DNA of 64,000 nucleotides from Scolanthus callimorphus (Eukaryota; Cnidaria; Anthozoa; Actiniaria; Edwardsiidae): NCBI GenBank assembly GCA_033964015.1, contig CM066925.1, positions 3,237,199 to 3,301,198 of the forward strand, read 5' to 3'. Shown piece by piece: positions 22,710 to 34,297 of this stretch (position 1 is its first letter; each line of letters starts with the position of its first letter). The notes under the pieces were generated by a model. It saw only the letters and a program-made list of their open reading frames with translations, ran no database searches and was not told where the DNA came from. The position numbers and the translations under genes were made by a program.

Positions 22710-24300
22710 AACCTATGACATATAAAACATTTGAAAAAAAAAACAGAATTTTATTGATTAAATTCTTTGTTTTTCGTCGTTTCCGCATTTATTTCAACAT
22801 TTTCTTGCCTTTCTTGGACTGTTTCGGTGTATTTCCCTCTCTCCAGGGTGGTAAAACTCGCTTGACGAATGCCTTTCCCTCATCATATCCAATTTAGACT
22901 ATTTCCCAATTCTGGCCACACTAAAACTTCCAAGCGAAACTAAATTTATTTTGTCTTATTTTACGCTTTTTGCTCCCTCGAATTATTAAAATAAATTTTG
23001 GAGCTCATTTGAAAATGTTTTTTTTTGAACCGTCTTAAACTCACAATTGCGAAAGCTCAGAGCGGTACAAGTTTGTTTACTTTGAACAGCAGGCATAACA
23101 TTTTGGAGGTCGAGGAAGAAAAATAGAGGCATAATTCGGCGAATAAAGTCGTGAGTTGCATTTTCCCACGCATCATAGTTCGACAACTTTTGTGGAAAAT
23201 TCAACGCGAATACAGTATGTGGCCCCAATCCGGCCATTTCTTAATGTTCCGTCATAACTTTCCTAAGATTAAAAGCAATAACCTGAAATTTTCCCATGTA
23301 TTTAATTTTATTCAAGTCGAAGATTTAGTAATGTCTTTGCCTGTCCACCCTCAAAACTAAGCAGGATACTTTCGATTTTTATGCTTCAATTCCGGTCATC
23401 TAGTCCTAATTCCGGTCACTATTTTTGTGCTCATTTTACTTTATCCTTTGCACCATTTGGGTAAGAAACCTTCATAGTAGTTACATTTATAATATATCAA
23501 AAGTGAAGTAACATTTTTCAATACATTTCAATCTCTGGTTTGCAATTTTTTCATTCTTTTCATAAGTTCTAGCGAGAGCGTGATTCAATGGAAAATTTTC
23601 TTCGCAAACGCGCTAATGTGTATATTGTTGTGATCGGAGTTGCTACAGCAATGTGAGAATCACGCCCTTTATTTTTAGCAACCACCAGACGTTGACAGTA
23701 TCAGAGCAAGTTTGGAGAGAGTTCATACGGCCGATTTTATGTTTAATTCGAACGGACTTTTTGAAGCTCAAACATGTCAACATGATATGCTGCCTTGAAA
23801 GTTCCTGGAAAAAGAATGGCTGATATATGCGGAATAAAAAGATCCTTGCCGCCCGAATGATCTGAGGCAATATGCCAGCCAAACGTTTCTTGGCATGCTG
23901 CAAAAGTTTAGAAATTTTGGACAGGATTCTGAATCTTACGTTTTTCGCCTCTGACAAAAAAAACATATGTCGATGCTTTTGCTACTTCCGTAAATTATTC
24001 TTGAATATATACCACAGATAACACCCAATTAGTCTTGCGTTCATTCAAGTATTTCAAAACCGGGGAAAAGTTCTAAACCTCATTACCCTTTCGGTGGCTC
24101 AGCCATGTTTTTGCCATTCTTACGCAACACTGTATATTCGCTTGGAATTCCATGAATTAAGTTGAACTAATCTGCTGATATGCGTCGAGAAAAGCAATTC
24201 ACTAAAACTACGACTTTATTCGCCAAATTATGCTCTTTAAACAAAAAAAAAAATGCCCTGTAAGACTGTAACCTGTTTAAGAAATATAAACATTAACCAT
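22710..24300. other. No convincing gene
   Basis: AT-rich DNA. A 107-codon - strand ORF (23,643-23,966) is rich in basic and hydrophobic residues without a motif I can name. No clear splice-bounded exon set was found. Confidence 0.4.
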
Positions 24301-24502
24301 TATCCGCCTTATCCTGCGCGATGGCGTAGATACTTACCCGACGAGGGAAGCAGTAGGAGTCTGGATTAATCGGACGATATTCTGCAAAAGATTGGCAAAA
24401 ACGGTTAATTTATCATTATTTATTATTTAAAGGTTATCCATTTTTCACAAGTCATAAATGCGAGAAGTAGCTATTTCACACACACCAAGATTTTTCATGA
24501 GA

Positions 24503-24526
24503 CATATATATATATATATATATATA
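24503..24526. repeat. TA dinucleotide microsatellite
   Basis: About twelve uninterrupted TA units. Confidence 0.9.
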
Positions 24527-24783
24527 AACAACGAGTCGGCTTCCGGCAAACTCAATAGTCAATTTCAGAGTTTTAGAGCCGACCTGCGCTTTATTTTTCT
24601 CTCTATTTTAGAAAAATCCTAGAAAAATCCTAGGAAATAAAGAACAGGAAAAGTTAACCGAATCGAGAAAACATGTTGTAACGTAATCGCAATCCATTTG
24701 AAAATCGAGTAACAATTGAAACAAATTCTTGTAACAAAATAATTTACATCATAGTGTAGACTTCTGTCTAACTGTGTTAATAG

Positions 24784-25300
24784 ACCAGGGTGAAGCTGGC
24801 GTCTTATTCGCAGCGTCTTATTCAAGCAGCATCTTTTCGCCTGGCATCTTATTCAAATCCGGGGGGCATCTTTTTCAACTAAACCTATAAAACACCCTCT
24901 GGCATCTTTTCCAACACGAATATATCTTCTGAAATAAAGTCATCTTGTTCAATAAGAATAAAATTTGTGCGTAATTTGGTCAGTAACATTCAAGTCAAAT
25001 TTCGAGCAACTAGCATGATTTCTATGCATTCTACAGTGGTTTAGAGTATACATGAATTAAGCTCGTGCACATCTAAAGACCGGTGATTGTATTTCTCAAG
25101 CAGTTGAACGAAAAATTTAAAGCTGAAATAAAATTTGATAATTGCAGTGTATTATGTTTGTAAAGGAAATTTACAGCCAGAAACGCTTGTAAGGCCTAAA
25201 AACGCGATATGTCAGGTGCCCCCGGATTTGAATAAGATGCCAGGCGAAAAGATGCTGGTCGAATAAGACGCTGCGAATAAGACGCCAGCTTCACCCTGGT
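24784..25300. mobile_element. Mutator-like MITE with about 80-bp arms and 9-bp target duplication
   Basis: The ends are ACCAGGGTGAAGCTGGCGTC and its reverse complement. The arms match for about 80 bp with few differences. TGTTAATAG flanks both sides exactly (24,775-24,783 and 25,301-25,309). Each arm holds internal repeats of GCGTCTTATTC. The core has no transposase. The 9-bp duplication places it with Mutator-like elements. Confidence 0.9.
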
Positions 25301-26137
25301 TGTTAATAGTATATCTGATCTAAAAAATTCATTTCTTAGAACACCAAACATTGAAAGGAATCCTGAAACTTGTCCAAATTCATAAAATTTATATAGGTTG
25401 ACAGCACCATGACATGAACATTAATAACCAACACCATCTCTTCACAACTTACCTTGAACAATTATTTGTCAGGTTTCCTTGAGCTTTCTTCTCGGTGTCA
25501 TCATCAAGATCTTTCAAAAAATGTTACAAACAAATAAACTGCTTTTTTAATACTTGTTTCCACTTTGTGTCAAATTACTCGATTTCTTGGCGAATTTCCT
25601 CATAACTATTTTCCATTAACCTTTCGGGATCTTTTCGGAAAGGAAACAATCCCGGTTGACCAACCTATTTACAAATAAATCACGTCTAACGGTTAGTTCT
25701 TTTGGCATTTTCACGTCTACCCCATTAAGACTCTGAGTGATCGAACTCTTGATTCTTCGGAAAAAGCAACTACTCACCCGCCAGAAATGGTCTTGTGTCA
25801 AATTAGCTACTTATTAAGACACGAAAGTATGCCATTTATACCAGCAAACTCTACGAATGTGTCCTGTAACCTAAAAACCGTTATGACAAAGTTTCTGCCG
25901 AGGAAAGTTTAAAATTTCATTTTGATAAATGGGCTAAACTTCTCCCCAATTTCTTAGAATAATAATAATAATAAAAAAACAAACAGGATGTTGTTTTTTT
26001 GCGTTTTTTTTGTATGCCAACTGAATGTAAAAAAAACAAAAAAAAACTTGTTTACTCATATATATTTAATAATAATCTATATTCTTAATAAAAGTATACG
26101 TTCTATAAAAAAAAGTTTCTGCCGCTATCCTACCACA

Positions 26138-26455
26138 GGGGGAGGACTCCCCTATTTTTTGGGCGGGGGTGCTCGTCGGGAACTTTCGATTTTACCCCTA
26201 AAAGGTACCAAACATGGCGTCGCTTAGTTGATTTTTCCCCCTAAAAGGTACCAACAAGACGTATTTTCCCTGGTAATTTTCTCTCGTATTTTTGTAAGAG
26301 GGAAAATACGTCTGAATTCAGGCTACCAACAAGTGTGATTTGCTTGATTTGCTAGAACGGACCTCTAACAAGTACCTATCTGAATTTTTTCGAATTTACC
26401 CAGAGGCCTGATCGACGAGCACCCCTGCCCCAAACATTTGGGAGTCCCCCCCGGG
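26138..26455. repeat. Inverted-repeat element, GGACTCCCC/GGGGTGCTCGTCG type
   Basis: GGGGGAGGACTCCCC and GGGGGTGCTCGTCGG at the left are mirrored by CGACGAGCACCCC and GGGAGTCCCCCCC at the right. TATCCTAC precedes the left end by a few bases and follows the right end. Related ends are seen near 35,930, 36,260 and 50,525. Confidence 0.65.
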
Positions 26456-27154
26456 TATCCTACGCGATGGCGCAGAATCATTGTCGTCTGATATACGTAC
26501 CCTGGGGGGGCTAAGTTAGGAGATGGTTTAATCGGGCGATAATCTGCAAGAAAAATCGGACAGAAATGGTTTTATTATTCGTTATTCAGTATTACATTAT
26601 TAAAAAGGCAAAATTATGAAAAGTAGCTATTTCACAACACCATTTTTTTTCCGTGAGACATAATTTTCCGTGAGATAAAAAACCGGCAAACTTGTAGTCG
26701 ATTCTAAGGTTGCAAGTCCTGCACTTGAATACTTCTGTTTATTTTATAAAATTGCAAAACATGAGGTGATTTGAGAACAGGAATTTGGGAACATGAAAAG
26801 CAAAACAGAATCGAGTAAAACTAAAGGTTTTTGAAATTCTTCTTACCATATGTTGTTCAGCGACAGGACGGATCTCTGTGGTCAATGAGCACTGTCCAGG
26901 AAATTCATGATATAAAAATCCAGGCAGATGGTGTCAAATGACGTGTAATGAGATTGTAATCCCTTCCTTTTTGGTGAGCTGCCAATCACCCCACGACAAA
27001 CTGATCATTCGTTCCCCTAATATGCGACAAACAAATTGACTGATCATTCTTCGAAGAATCAGCCAATACTTTTCGCCGTTATTTTATTTACTTAATACAC
27101 TTTAATTCAATAAACGGTTGTTGATCGATGCATGTTTAGCGTTTTATCTCGAAT

Positions 27155-27253
27155 GGTGTTGAATCCTGTTTACCCTGGGTACCATCTTAGCCTGTCTGTA
27201 AACGAGTGAACCTTTTAAGCCTATGGTACCCAGGGTAAATCATGTTAAACACC
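27155..27253. repeat. 99-bp palindromic MITE
   Basis: GGTGTTGAATCCTG and TTTACCCTGGGTACCAT are mirrored by ATGGTACCCAGGGTAAA and CATGTTAAACACC, giving arms of about 31 bp with a few mismatches. Non-coding. Confidence 0.75.
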
Positions 27254-27259
27254 GTATTG

Positions 27260-28260
27260 AAGCATGTTCAACATTCGTGAAAATTGGATTAAAGCTTCAA
27301 GGTTACTGACGTGTAAAAATGATTATTAAAATCTTCCAACTGCTTTCTTTAAACAATTGCATTGATTAACTGATTTGAAAATTACTGAGTATCTACTGAG
27401 CATTACAGAAAAAATGGCGCTTATAAGAACATCAGAAATATGGAATGGGAATCTTTTACTCTGTCAGTGGCCCTGGTTTTAAACTTGGCGTGCAGAATAT
27501 CCTAATCAAAGGCATGCCATAGGCTAACTCGTGGCTGTTTTCCTTTAAAAAAAACTTTTGGAAATTAGTTGTTTAAAAAAGACCCCACCCCCCACAGACA
27601 AGGTGGAAGGCTCCCATATTTAGTGCTCAACGAGAAAATCAATTTTACCCCTAACTGACACCAAAACTATGTAGCCTCTAAAAATACCATTAAGAAAAAC
27701 ATTTTGGAACATATGTTACGCTAATCGTATAAGTAAAGATTTTTGATATACACTGTTTTTGTAATTCTTTGTCACCTTGATTTGTGACATTATCTCTTCA
27801 CTTCTTTTAGACAACAAATGCATTGCTGCAGTATTTGACAATAAATTATGTATTAGCTTGAGTTACAACTACCTGAATGTTTTCCCTGTTGCTATCTATT
27901 AGAATGATCAACTACAAAGTAGCATATTATATTATTTAGTGTCAAGTGTTTCAAAATTGGTCAGATGGACACCATAAAGCAATATTGTTGTCATTAGATA
28001 ACACTGTACATCATTAATTTTGCAGCAACTCCCATGCATGTTATACAGGCATTTGCAATTATACAGTTTAGTTCTCATTAACAGTGTTATTTAAAGCAAA
28101 CCAACAATGTACAGTGTTAGTCAATCAGGCTTGAATTGTGTTTGGCTTTTGGTAGAATTTGCTGTAAAAAATCCTGGATATACATCAATATGGCCTTTAT
28201 TTAAAGTAACAGTCTTGTATTTTGGCAAATTTGGTGACTGATTCAGATAGTTAAGTTAAA
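27260..28260. other. No gene seen
   Basis: AT-rich sequence without a protein-like ORF. A fragment near 27,585-27,660 resembles an end of the 26,138-26,455 family. Confidence 0.4.
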
Positions 28261-28268
28261 TTTGTTTA

Positions 28269-29122
28269 CACTGGTACCTCTATTAAGCAGCCACCTATTA
28301 AGCGACCACCCTCTATTAAGGGACTGGTCGTAAATTAGAGGGGGAGGGCTGGTGCATTTTTATTTTGGTCAACATGTTTTTGAGAAACCCTCCCCTGACA
28401 AGATGCATGAAAAATGTTGGCCCTCCCAAATGCTACAAAGACATTTTTAATATTGTTTTAAAATCTACTTTCATGTGATAATAGCAGTGCAAGATTCGAT
28501 ATGTCTTTCGTATCCGAAAGTTACTTCATTTGTGCGTGTTTTACATAGACATGTACATTAAGTTGCTTACATCCCAGATAAAAATTATCTTGCCAGGTGA
28601 GTATTATTTGCATTGTTATTGGGAAATCTATAGTCCTATTACAGGGTCGTAAAGCAAGCCTCAAAAAAATCAAAAACTGGGTAGGGGGAAACAGCATATC
28701 AACAACCCAAGTCAGCTATTAGGGAAAGTTGAAATTCTCTAGCACACCGAAAATTTAGAGCCCAGCATGTGAAATTACCGCATGTTGGGTGAACTTTGAT
28801 ATGCGGGCTGCAAACTCGGGAGTTTCAGGACCCTATAAGTGCTACAGCCCTGTATTACCCTAACAATGTTTGCATTAACAAACAATGGCCCTCCCTTTAA
28901 CATTTGCACCACCTCCCTTTATCATTAGCACACTCCCTTTTTCAACTGCATTAAAATAAGAGGCCCTCTCCATCATTTTTGCAACAGCCCTCCCTCCTCT
29001 AATTTATGACCAGTCCCTATGCAGCAAAAGTACAGTCGAGTACAGTCCTAAAGTACTTTATTTACACATACCTGCATTAAGCAGCAGGTACCAAAGATGG
29101 CTGCTTAATAGAGTTACCACTG
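28269..29122. mobile_element. Pogo/Tigger-like remnant with a Harbinger-like element C inside
   Basis: The outer ends read CACTGGTACCTCTATTAAGC and, at the right, GCTTAATAGAGTTACCACTG. CAGTGGWACCTCTATTAA-like ends are characteristic of pogo/Tigger relatives. Inside, 28,320-29,017 has ends GGGACTGGTCGTAAATTAGA and its complement, flanked by TAA at the left and TAT at the right, a diverged member of the A/B/D family. Neither encodes a transposase here. Confidence 0.65.
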
Positions 29123-29129
29123 TCATTTT

Positions 29130-30280
29130 TATATAGGATATTACATGTAAATAGAGTCGTGAAGATATGAGTACAGCAAGTGTAATTTTCCTTTTAGTAT
29201 ATCACATGGTGCCCAAGCTCATGATCCTTGTATCTGTTTGCATTTGTATTGAGATACACAACTTGTATGATACCCGTTGGTAATACTCCATAAAATGCCC
29301 GAAATTGCTGATCCAATACGATGTTTGACAACGAATCGTGCCTACCTTTCTTCTGCTGTCTCTGCAGTGTGATTTCAAGGATTCTAATAGTGCTATCGTA
29401 GCTTTTAAGTATAGGCGATAAAATAGTTTCGGCATCGCTTCTGCTTTCAAACTCTCCTCAGAAGTAAATTAACTGTGAAATTATCTTAACTTGCTGAGGT
29501 ACGTCTTTCTGTCTTTGTCCAAACTGCAAACACGATCAGATCCATTTGATGATATCGCTTTTGAGTTCACGAGCGTGGACTTTGGCTATTCCTTCTTTGG
29601 ATATTTCGGGAAAATAGCCATCATAATCAGTCGAATTTCCGCGAAAAACGAACAATCACATCGAAATACACATTCTGGAACCCAGACCTCCCCCGCTATA
29701 TACTGCTAGATTTGGGTCCCTGTGATATAGCAGAAGGGTTTAGGGGGGAGCTAGTCGGTCGTTAGTCCTTGTTTTTACCACGAACTGGTGCCCCAAACAG
29801 GAGACCAGCGCGTTGTATTGTCTTTTTGCTGTTGAGTTGCCTCGGTGGAATGGGGCTTCTATTTTCGTGTGCAGATTATGCACTGAAATTGGATTTGGAT
29901 TTCTGGGAAATGGGAATTAGACACCCCCCTGCATTCATGACCCTGCAATAGGTATGTTGGCTTTGCTTCATGAAGGTCCTTGTTAAATGTAGGTTTTAAA
30001 ATAACTAGACAGTAACGTTTTAAACCAATTAGATCTTTGCGCATGCGCTAATAGCGTCATTGATATTGTATTCATTTTCTCACGTTTTGTAACCCCCTGC
30101 ACCTGGATTTGCACGGATCAAAATCCTTACACAGTGTAGGTTTTGAGATGACTAAAAAAGTACTGATTTGAAACAAGCTATTTTTTCTGCAAAGATAGGT
30201 AACAACCCACATGGAGACATTTAGTGGCAATGAGACCCATATATACGTTGGCGAAGGTACAGATGTAACAGGAAGTTCAG
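29130..30280. other. No convincing gene
   Basis: Several ORFs of 60-82 codons on both strands lack recognisable motifs. A MITE-like fragment with CATTCTGGAACCCAGACC is present near 29,670. Confidence 0.4.
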
Positions 30281-30288
30281 TTGAGTTT

Positions 30289-30354
30289 TAGTCACGCCAT
30301 GTCCCGCAGATAGTCACGCCATGTCCCGCAGATAGTCACGCCATGTCCCGCAGA
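30289..30354. repeat. 22-bp tandem repeat, three exact copies
   Basis: TAGTCACGCCATGTCCCGCA plus GA is repeated three times without spacers. It is directly repeated with no unique spacers, so it is not a CRISPR. Confidence 0.9.
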
Positions 30355-30395
30355 TAGCTCGTATGGTTCCGCACCTCGAGGGTCCCGTTGGATGG

Positions 30396-30525
30396 ATGAC
30401 TTCAGCATAAATTATGCTAATATCGTGCTAACGTAGGAGTGAGTGAGCGAGTGAGTGAGTGACATCGAGTCACCACGATAACTCTTTGGCTGTTGCTACG
30501 CAACCAGCCACGAGTTAAAAATGAC
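30396..30525. repeat. Left arm of a widely spaced inverted repeat (partner 33,287-33,410)
   Basis: Sequence from CTAATATCGTGCTAACGTAG through GGCTGTTGCTACGCAACCAG recurs in reverse complement at 33,287-33,410. It includes a GAGT/GAGC run of variable length. The two arms enclose about 2.8 kb with the foldback-like element at 31,232-32,575. Confidence 0.7.
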
Positions 30526-31231
30526 CCTCCTCGGAAAATCACTGAAAATAAAATAAATAACAAAATAACAAAACCTCAAAAGGGGGGCAGGTGTTTGCAT
30601 GTTTCGTTTGTAGAGCATCTAGCTTTGTAGAACTCACAACAGAATGATATATCTAACAACCACTCATGATTGTAAACTGCATGCATAACTTGTGCAGTCC
30701 GCATCTAAGGGATCAGACATCCACATCTGTAAATCGCAACTGAACGTTCATGGGGATATTTGCGGTATACAAGATGCTTACATTTCTTTAAGAGTAAATT
30801 TTTTATCTTTCGTTTTCTACAATTTTTCTCTTTGAAAAACCCGCAAAAAACTTCCGGACTCCCAATTTTACACAGTAGTTTGTATTGACTCACTATATAT
30901 TGTTCCAACAAACTTCAAATCAAATACCAATGTGTTTTGGACTCATTGCATGAAAAGTGTTAGACTTTCTATTAAGTGGGTTGCAAAAAGATTAGATGGA
31001 TGGATTAATGCTACAATATAAATATAAAATCCCCGATATTTTTCGATTTCAACTAATGCGGCTTTTAGAGCAATCTCCATTTTTACATGGACTTTGTGTC
31101 AGTAGGTAGGTTTACAAAAACTATATCATCGATTAAACAAATCACCGGCACGGCTTTTGAGATAATTTGAACGTGATTATCTATCTACTAAAAAGGTCAG
31201 TAGAAAAAAAAAGGAAAGAAAAGGCAGGAGC

Positions 31232-32575
31232 TACGGTGGCTCTGAAGGGCCATACCACTTTTCTTAAATTTCTACTTTGTTTTTGCAAAGTTTGTCTTTT
31301 TTTTTCAAACTTCTACTTTGTTTTTTCAAGGTGTACTTTTTTCCGGAACGTCAACTTTTTTTCAAGGTGTATCTTTTTTTTTGAAGGTAGAATTTTTCAA
31401 GGTGTAACTATTTTTTTCAGGTGCAACTTTTTTTGAAGGTAGACTTTTTTTCAAGGTGTAACTTTTTTTTTTGAAGGTAGACTTTTTTTCAAGGTGTAAC
31501 GTTTTTTCAAGGTGGACTTTTTTTCAAGGTGTAATTTTTTTTGAAGGGTAGACTTTTTTTTTCAAGGGGTAACTTTTTTTTGAAGGGTAGACTTTTTTTG
31601 AAGGTGTAACATTTTTTGAAGGGTAGACTTTTTTCAAGGGTGAGACTTTTTTTCAAGGTGTAACTTTTTTTCAAGGGTAGACTTTTTTCAAGGTGTAACT
31701 TTTTTTTCAAGGGTAGACTTTTTTCAAGGTGTAACTTTTTTGGAAGGTAGACTTTTTTCGAGTGAAACGTGATCGCGGGCTCATGAATGGCTGCACGTGC
31801 TTTCCAGTGAACATGGCCGCCAATGTTAAGCTGACTTAAGATGCGCTTTAGATGCCGCAAAGAAGGGGTGTCCCATGAATGTTGTTTAAAAACGCAAGAA
31901 TTTCCCTTGAGCTAAAACCTAGGTCGAAGTAGCGAGTAATAAGCTCATTTCTAGTCAATCCTTCGGCGTTATCATTGAAGCCGGAATGATCGGCATCATC
32001 GCCATCTTGCATATTTATGAGCCCACGATCTGAACAGCCTAAGTCGAAGTGTCAAAAATAAAGTCGAAGTTTTAAAAAAATACTGAACTTTGAAAAAAGT
32101 TACACCTTGAAAAAAAAGTCGACCTTCAAAAAAAAGTTACACCTTGAAAAAAAGTCGACCTTCAAAAAAAAGTTACACCTTGAAAAAGTCGACCTTCCAA
32201 AAAAAGTTACACCATGAAAAAAGTCGACCCTCAAAAATGTGACACCAATGAAAAAGTTCACCTTCAAAAAAAGTTACACCTTGAAAAAAGTCTACCCTCA
32301 AAAAAAGTTACACCTTGAAAAAAGTCTACTCTCAAAAAAAAGTTACACCATGAAAAAGTCTACCTTCAAAAAAAGTTACACCATGAAAAAGTCTACCCTC
32401 AAAAAAAGTTACACCATGAAAAGGCTACCTTCAAAAAAGTATACCTTGAAATTAAAAAATTACACGGCCTTAAAAAAAAACAAAAAAAGTCGACCGTCGA
32501 ATTGAAAAAAGACATACTTTGCTAAAACAAAGTAGAAGTTTAAGAAAAGTGGTATGGCCCTTCAGAGCCACCGTA
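31232..32575. mobile_element. Foldback-like element with minisatellite arms
   Basis: The ends are TACGGTGGCTCTGAAGGGCC and its exact complement, continuing for about 55 bp. They are flanked by AGGAGC (31,226-31,231 and 32,576-32,581; seven bases if the terminal T is counted). Inside, the left arm (about 31,300-31,760) is an array of 15-18 bp units of the type TTTTTTCAAGGTGTAAC / TTTTTTGAAGGTAGAC. The right arm (about 32,060-32,500) is the same array inverted. A unique core of about 300 bp separates them. The Lys-rich and Phe-rich ORFs are repeat artefacts. Foldback elements are built this way. Confidence 0.8.
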
Positions 32576-33235
32576 AGGAGCTGAGCTGTCTAAATTTGAA
32601 TCATTTGGTTTGAAAGGGAGCTCGCGTTTTTTGATTAAATTCGTGATTTCATTATTTTATTTTCTGTAATATTAAAATCTTTAGAAGCGTGTATCACTTT
32701 ATGATTGGCCAAAAGAGGCCCCTAACACATGAATGGTTTTCCTGTTCTTTGCAGCAGAATAAAAAATTGAAAAAAGTTCTTAAATGAAAAACTATAAATG
32801 AGCACATCAGCTCAATTGATGCTTCAAGGAGAGACGCTTTCCGTTGCAAACAAAAACACAAAAAGCCTCCACACCCACTGAAAAATGCTGTTTAAAATTA
32901 AAACGTGGCCCTCTGAAAACACATCCCTGTAAATACAGTTTTAAATTCTTGACCGAAGGTGTTCCGGGCTAATAAATCAAATCGATGGTTCTTGTTTCGA
33001 AATAACGTTTTTGTGTTGAAGTATTGGCGTGCTTGCATTTATGCCTTGCTATAACGTTTCTTATTTCATTTAAAAATTATACCTGGTTATTACCAATTTC
33101 GAAAGCTCATGAGCTTTTGCCAATTTACAGTAACACTTCTTGTGTAATTGCAGCAGCAGCGTTATTGTGCATTACTAACTGACACTCAAAGGGGCAAACT
33201 ATTGTGTAACAATAACAGTACATTACATACAGTAA

Positions 33236-33530
33236 TATATAGATTTAGGCACTGCCTAAAAGCGGAGCTCCCAGTTAGTTTTAAGTCATTTTTAACTCGT
33301 GGCTAGTTGCGTAGCAACAGCCAAAGAGTTATCGTGGGGACTCGATGTCACTCGCTCACTCACTGGATCACTCCTACGTTAGCACGATATTAGCATAATT
33401 TATGCCGTATAATTTATGCCGATATTAGCATAATTTATACGTTTCAAAATCAACTCGATGGTTTTTCCCTTAGGTATGGTGCTCCGCTTGCGCGGGTCTT
33501 TGGCCCGCGCAGGAGCTCCGCTAAAAGTCC
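33236..33530. repeat. Dispersed hairpin-motif repeat, longest copy
   Basis: It begins TATAGATTTAGGCACTGCCT and AAAGCGGAGCTCCC, runs through the inverted arm 33,287-33,410, and ends in GC-rich GGAGCTCCGC. The short copies at 22,175 and 55,809 share only the start. Its overall class is unclear. Confidence 0.5.
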
Positions 33531-34297
33531 GCGTATAAGAACCTGGGTTTTAAGAACCTGTTAGGCTAAAATTTTCATTTTAAGTCCCCTCCACATAGAA
33601 CTTATTAAAACTTAAAATGTAAGTGAGGTTCTTATCAGTAGAGTTGCTGTAAAGGTGTATAGGTAGAAACTGCTGAATTAATTACATTAATTAATTATTA
33701 CATTTAAAAGAAACTTGACATAACATTTTTTTTCTTTCAAGATTAGTACTATGTTGAATGTATATTGTGTCTACCATTCAAATAATTCCTCAAATTTATT
33801 TATAATATATTTAAGTGAAATTCATATGAAAATTTAAGAAACTAAAGTTACATAAGAACCTGGCTAAATTTAATAATCCAGGTTCTAATACGCGGGGTTT
33901 TACTGTATACCGCTGGTTTCCATGTGGGGCGTGAGCGATTTGGTAGCAGTTCAAAAAATAAAAGTACACTATTTTGAACTGAATCTAGAAGTCAAAATGA
34001 AATTGTGAATTGCAAATGATATTTCTTTAAATGTCTCCGTGGAAACGTTGTGTTATTGATTTGAATAACAGAAGCCTGAAGGGACTTTTTGAGTGGGCCA
34101 TTGATGGTTATGCCATCATTGTCATTGCCTAGAAAATAGTTTATGCTCAGAGGTTCGTTGACCATGTACACCTGCGAATGCTATTTGCGTCACATGTATG
34201 AAACAGGAACTTAATTCAAAAGGTTACTTGAAGTGGATCATAAAAGCCAAGTGCATGCAACCCATTATGCATTTTCAGTTGAATGTGAAGACAAAAT

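Larger units (their letters stand above)
24338..26891 (-). other. Scattered splice-bounded segments, possible exons of an unknown gene
   Basis: Four - strand pieces have AG/GT borders: 26,891-26,847, 26,543-26,501, 25,510-25,453 and 24,381-24,338. The second and fourth are related (YRPIKPSPN and YRPINPDSY) and lie in duplicated surroundings. The third is acidic (DLDDDTEKK). Their lengths (45, 43, 58 and 44 nt) do not keep one reading phase, and joining the third to the fourth gives a stop. They may be exons of a broken gene or chance. Confidence 0.25.

Noticed and set aside
23643..23966. 107-codon - strand ORF considered as a transposase or RT piece
   Set aside because: No catalytic motif or family pattern visible; composition is compatible with chance.
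30289..30354. CRISPR-like direct repeats
   Set aside because: Three contiguous 22-bp units without spacers in animal DNA; an ordinary tandem repeat.
31167..32505. Phe-rich and Lys-rich ORFs resembling repeat proteins
   Set aside because: They follow the T-rich minisatellite arms of the foldback-like element and lack any other protein signal.
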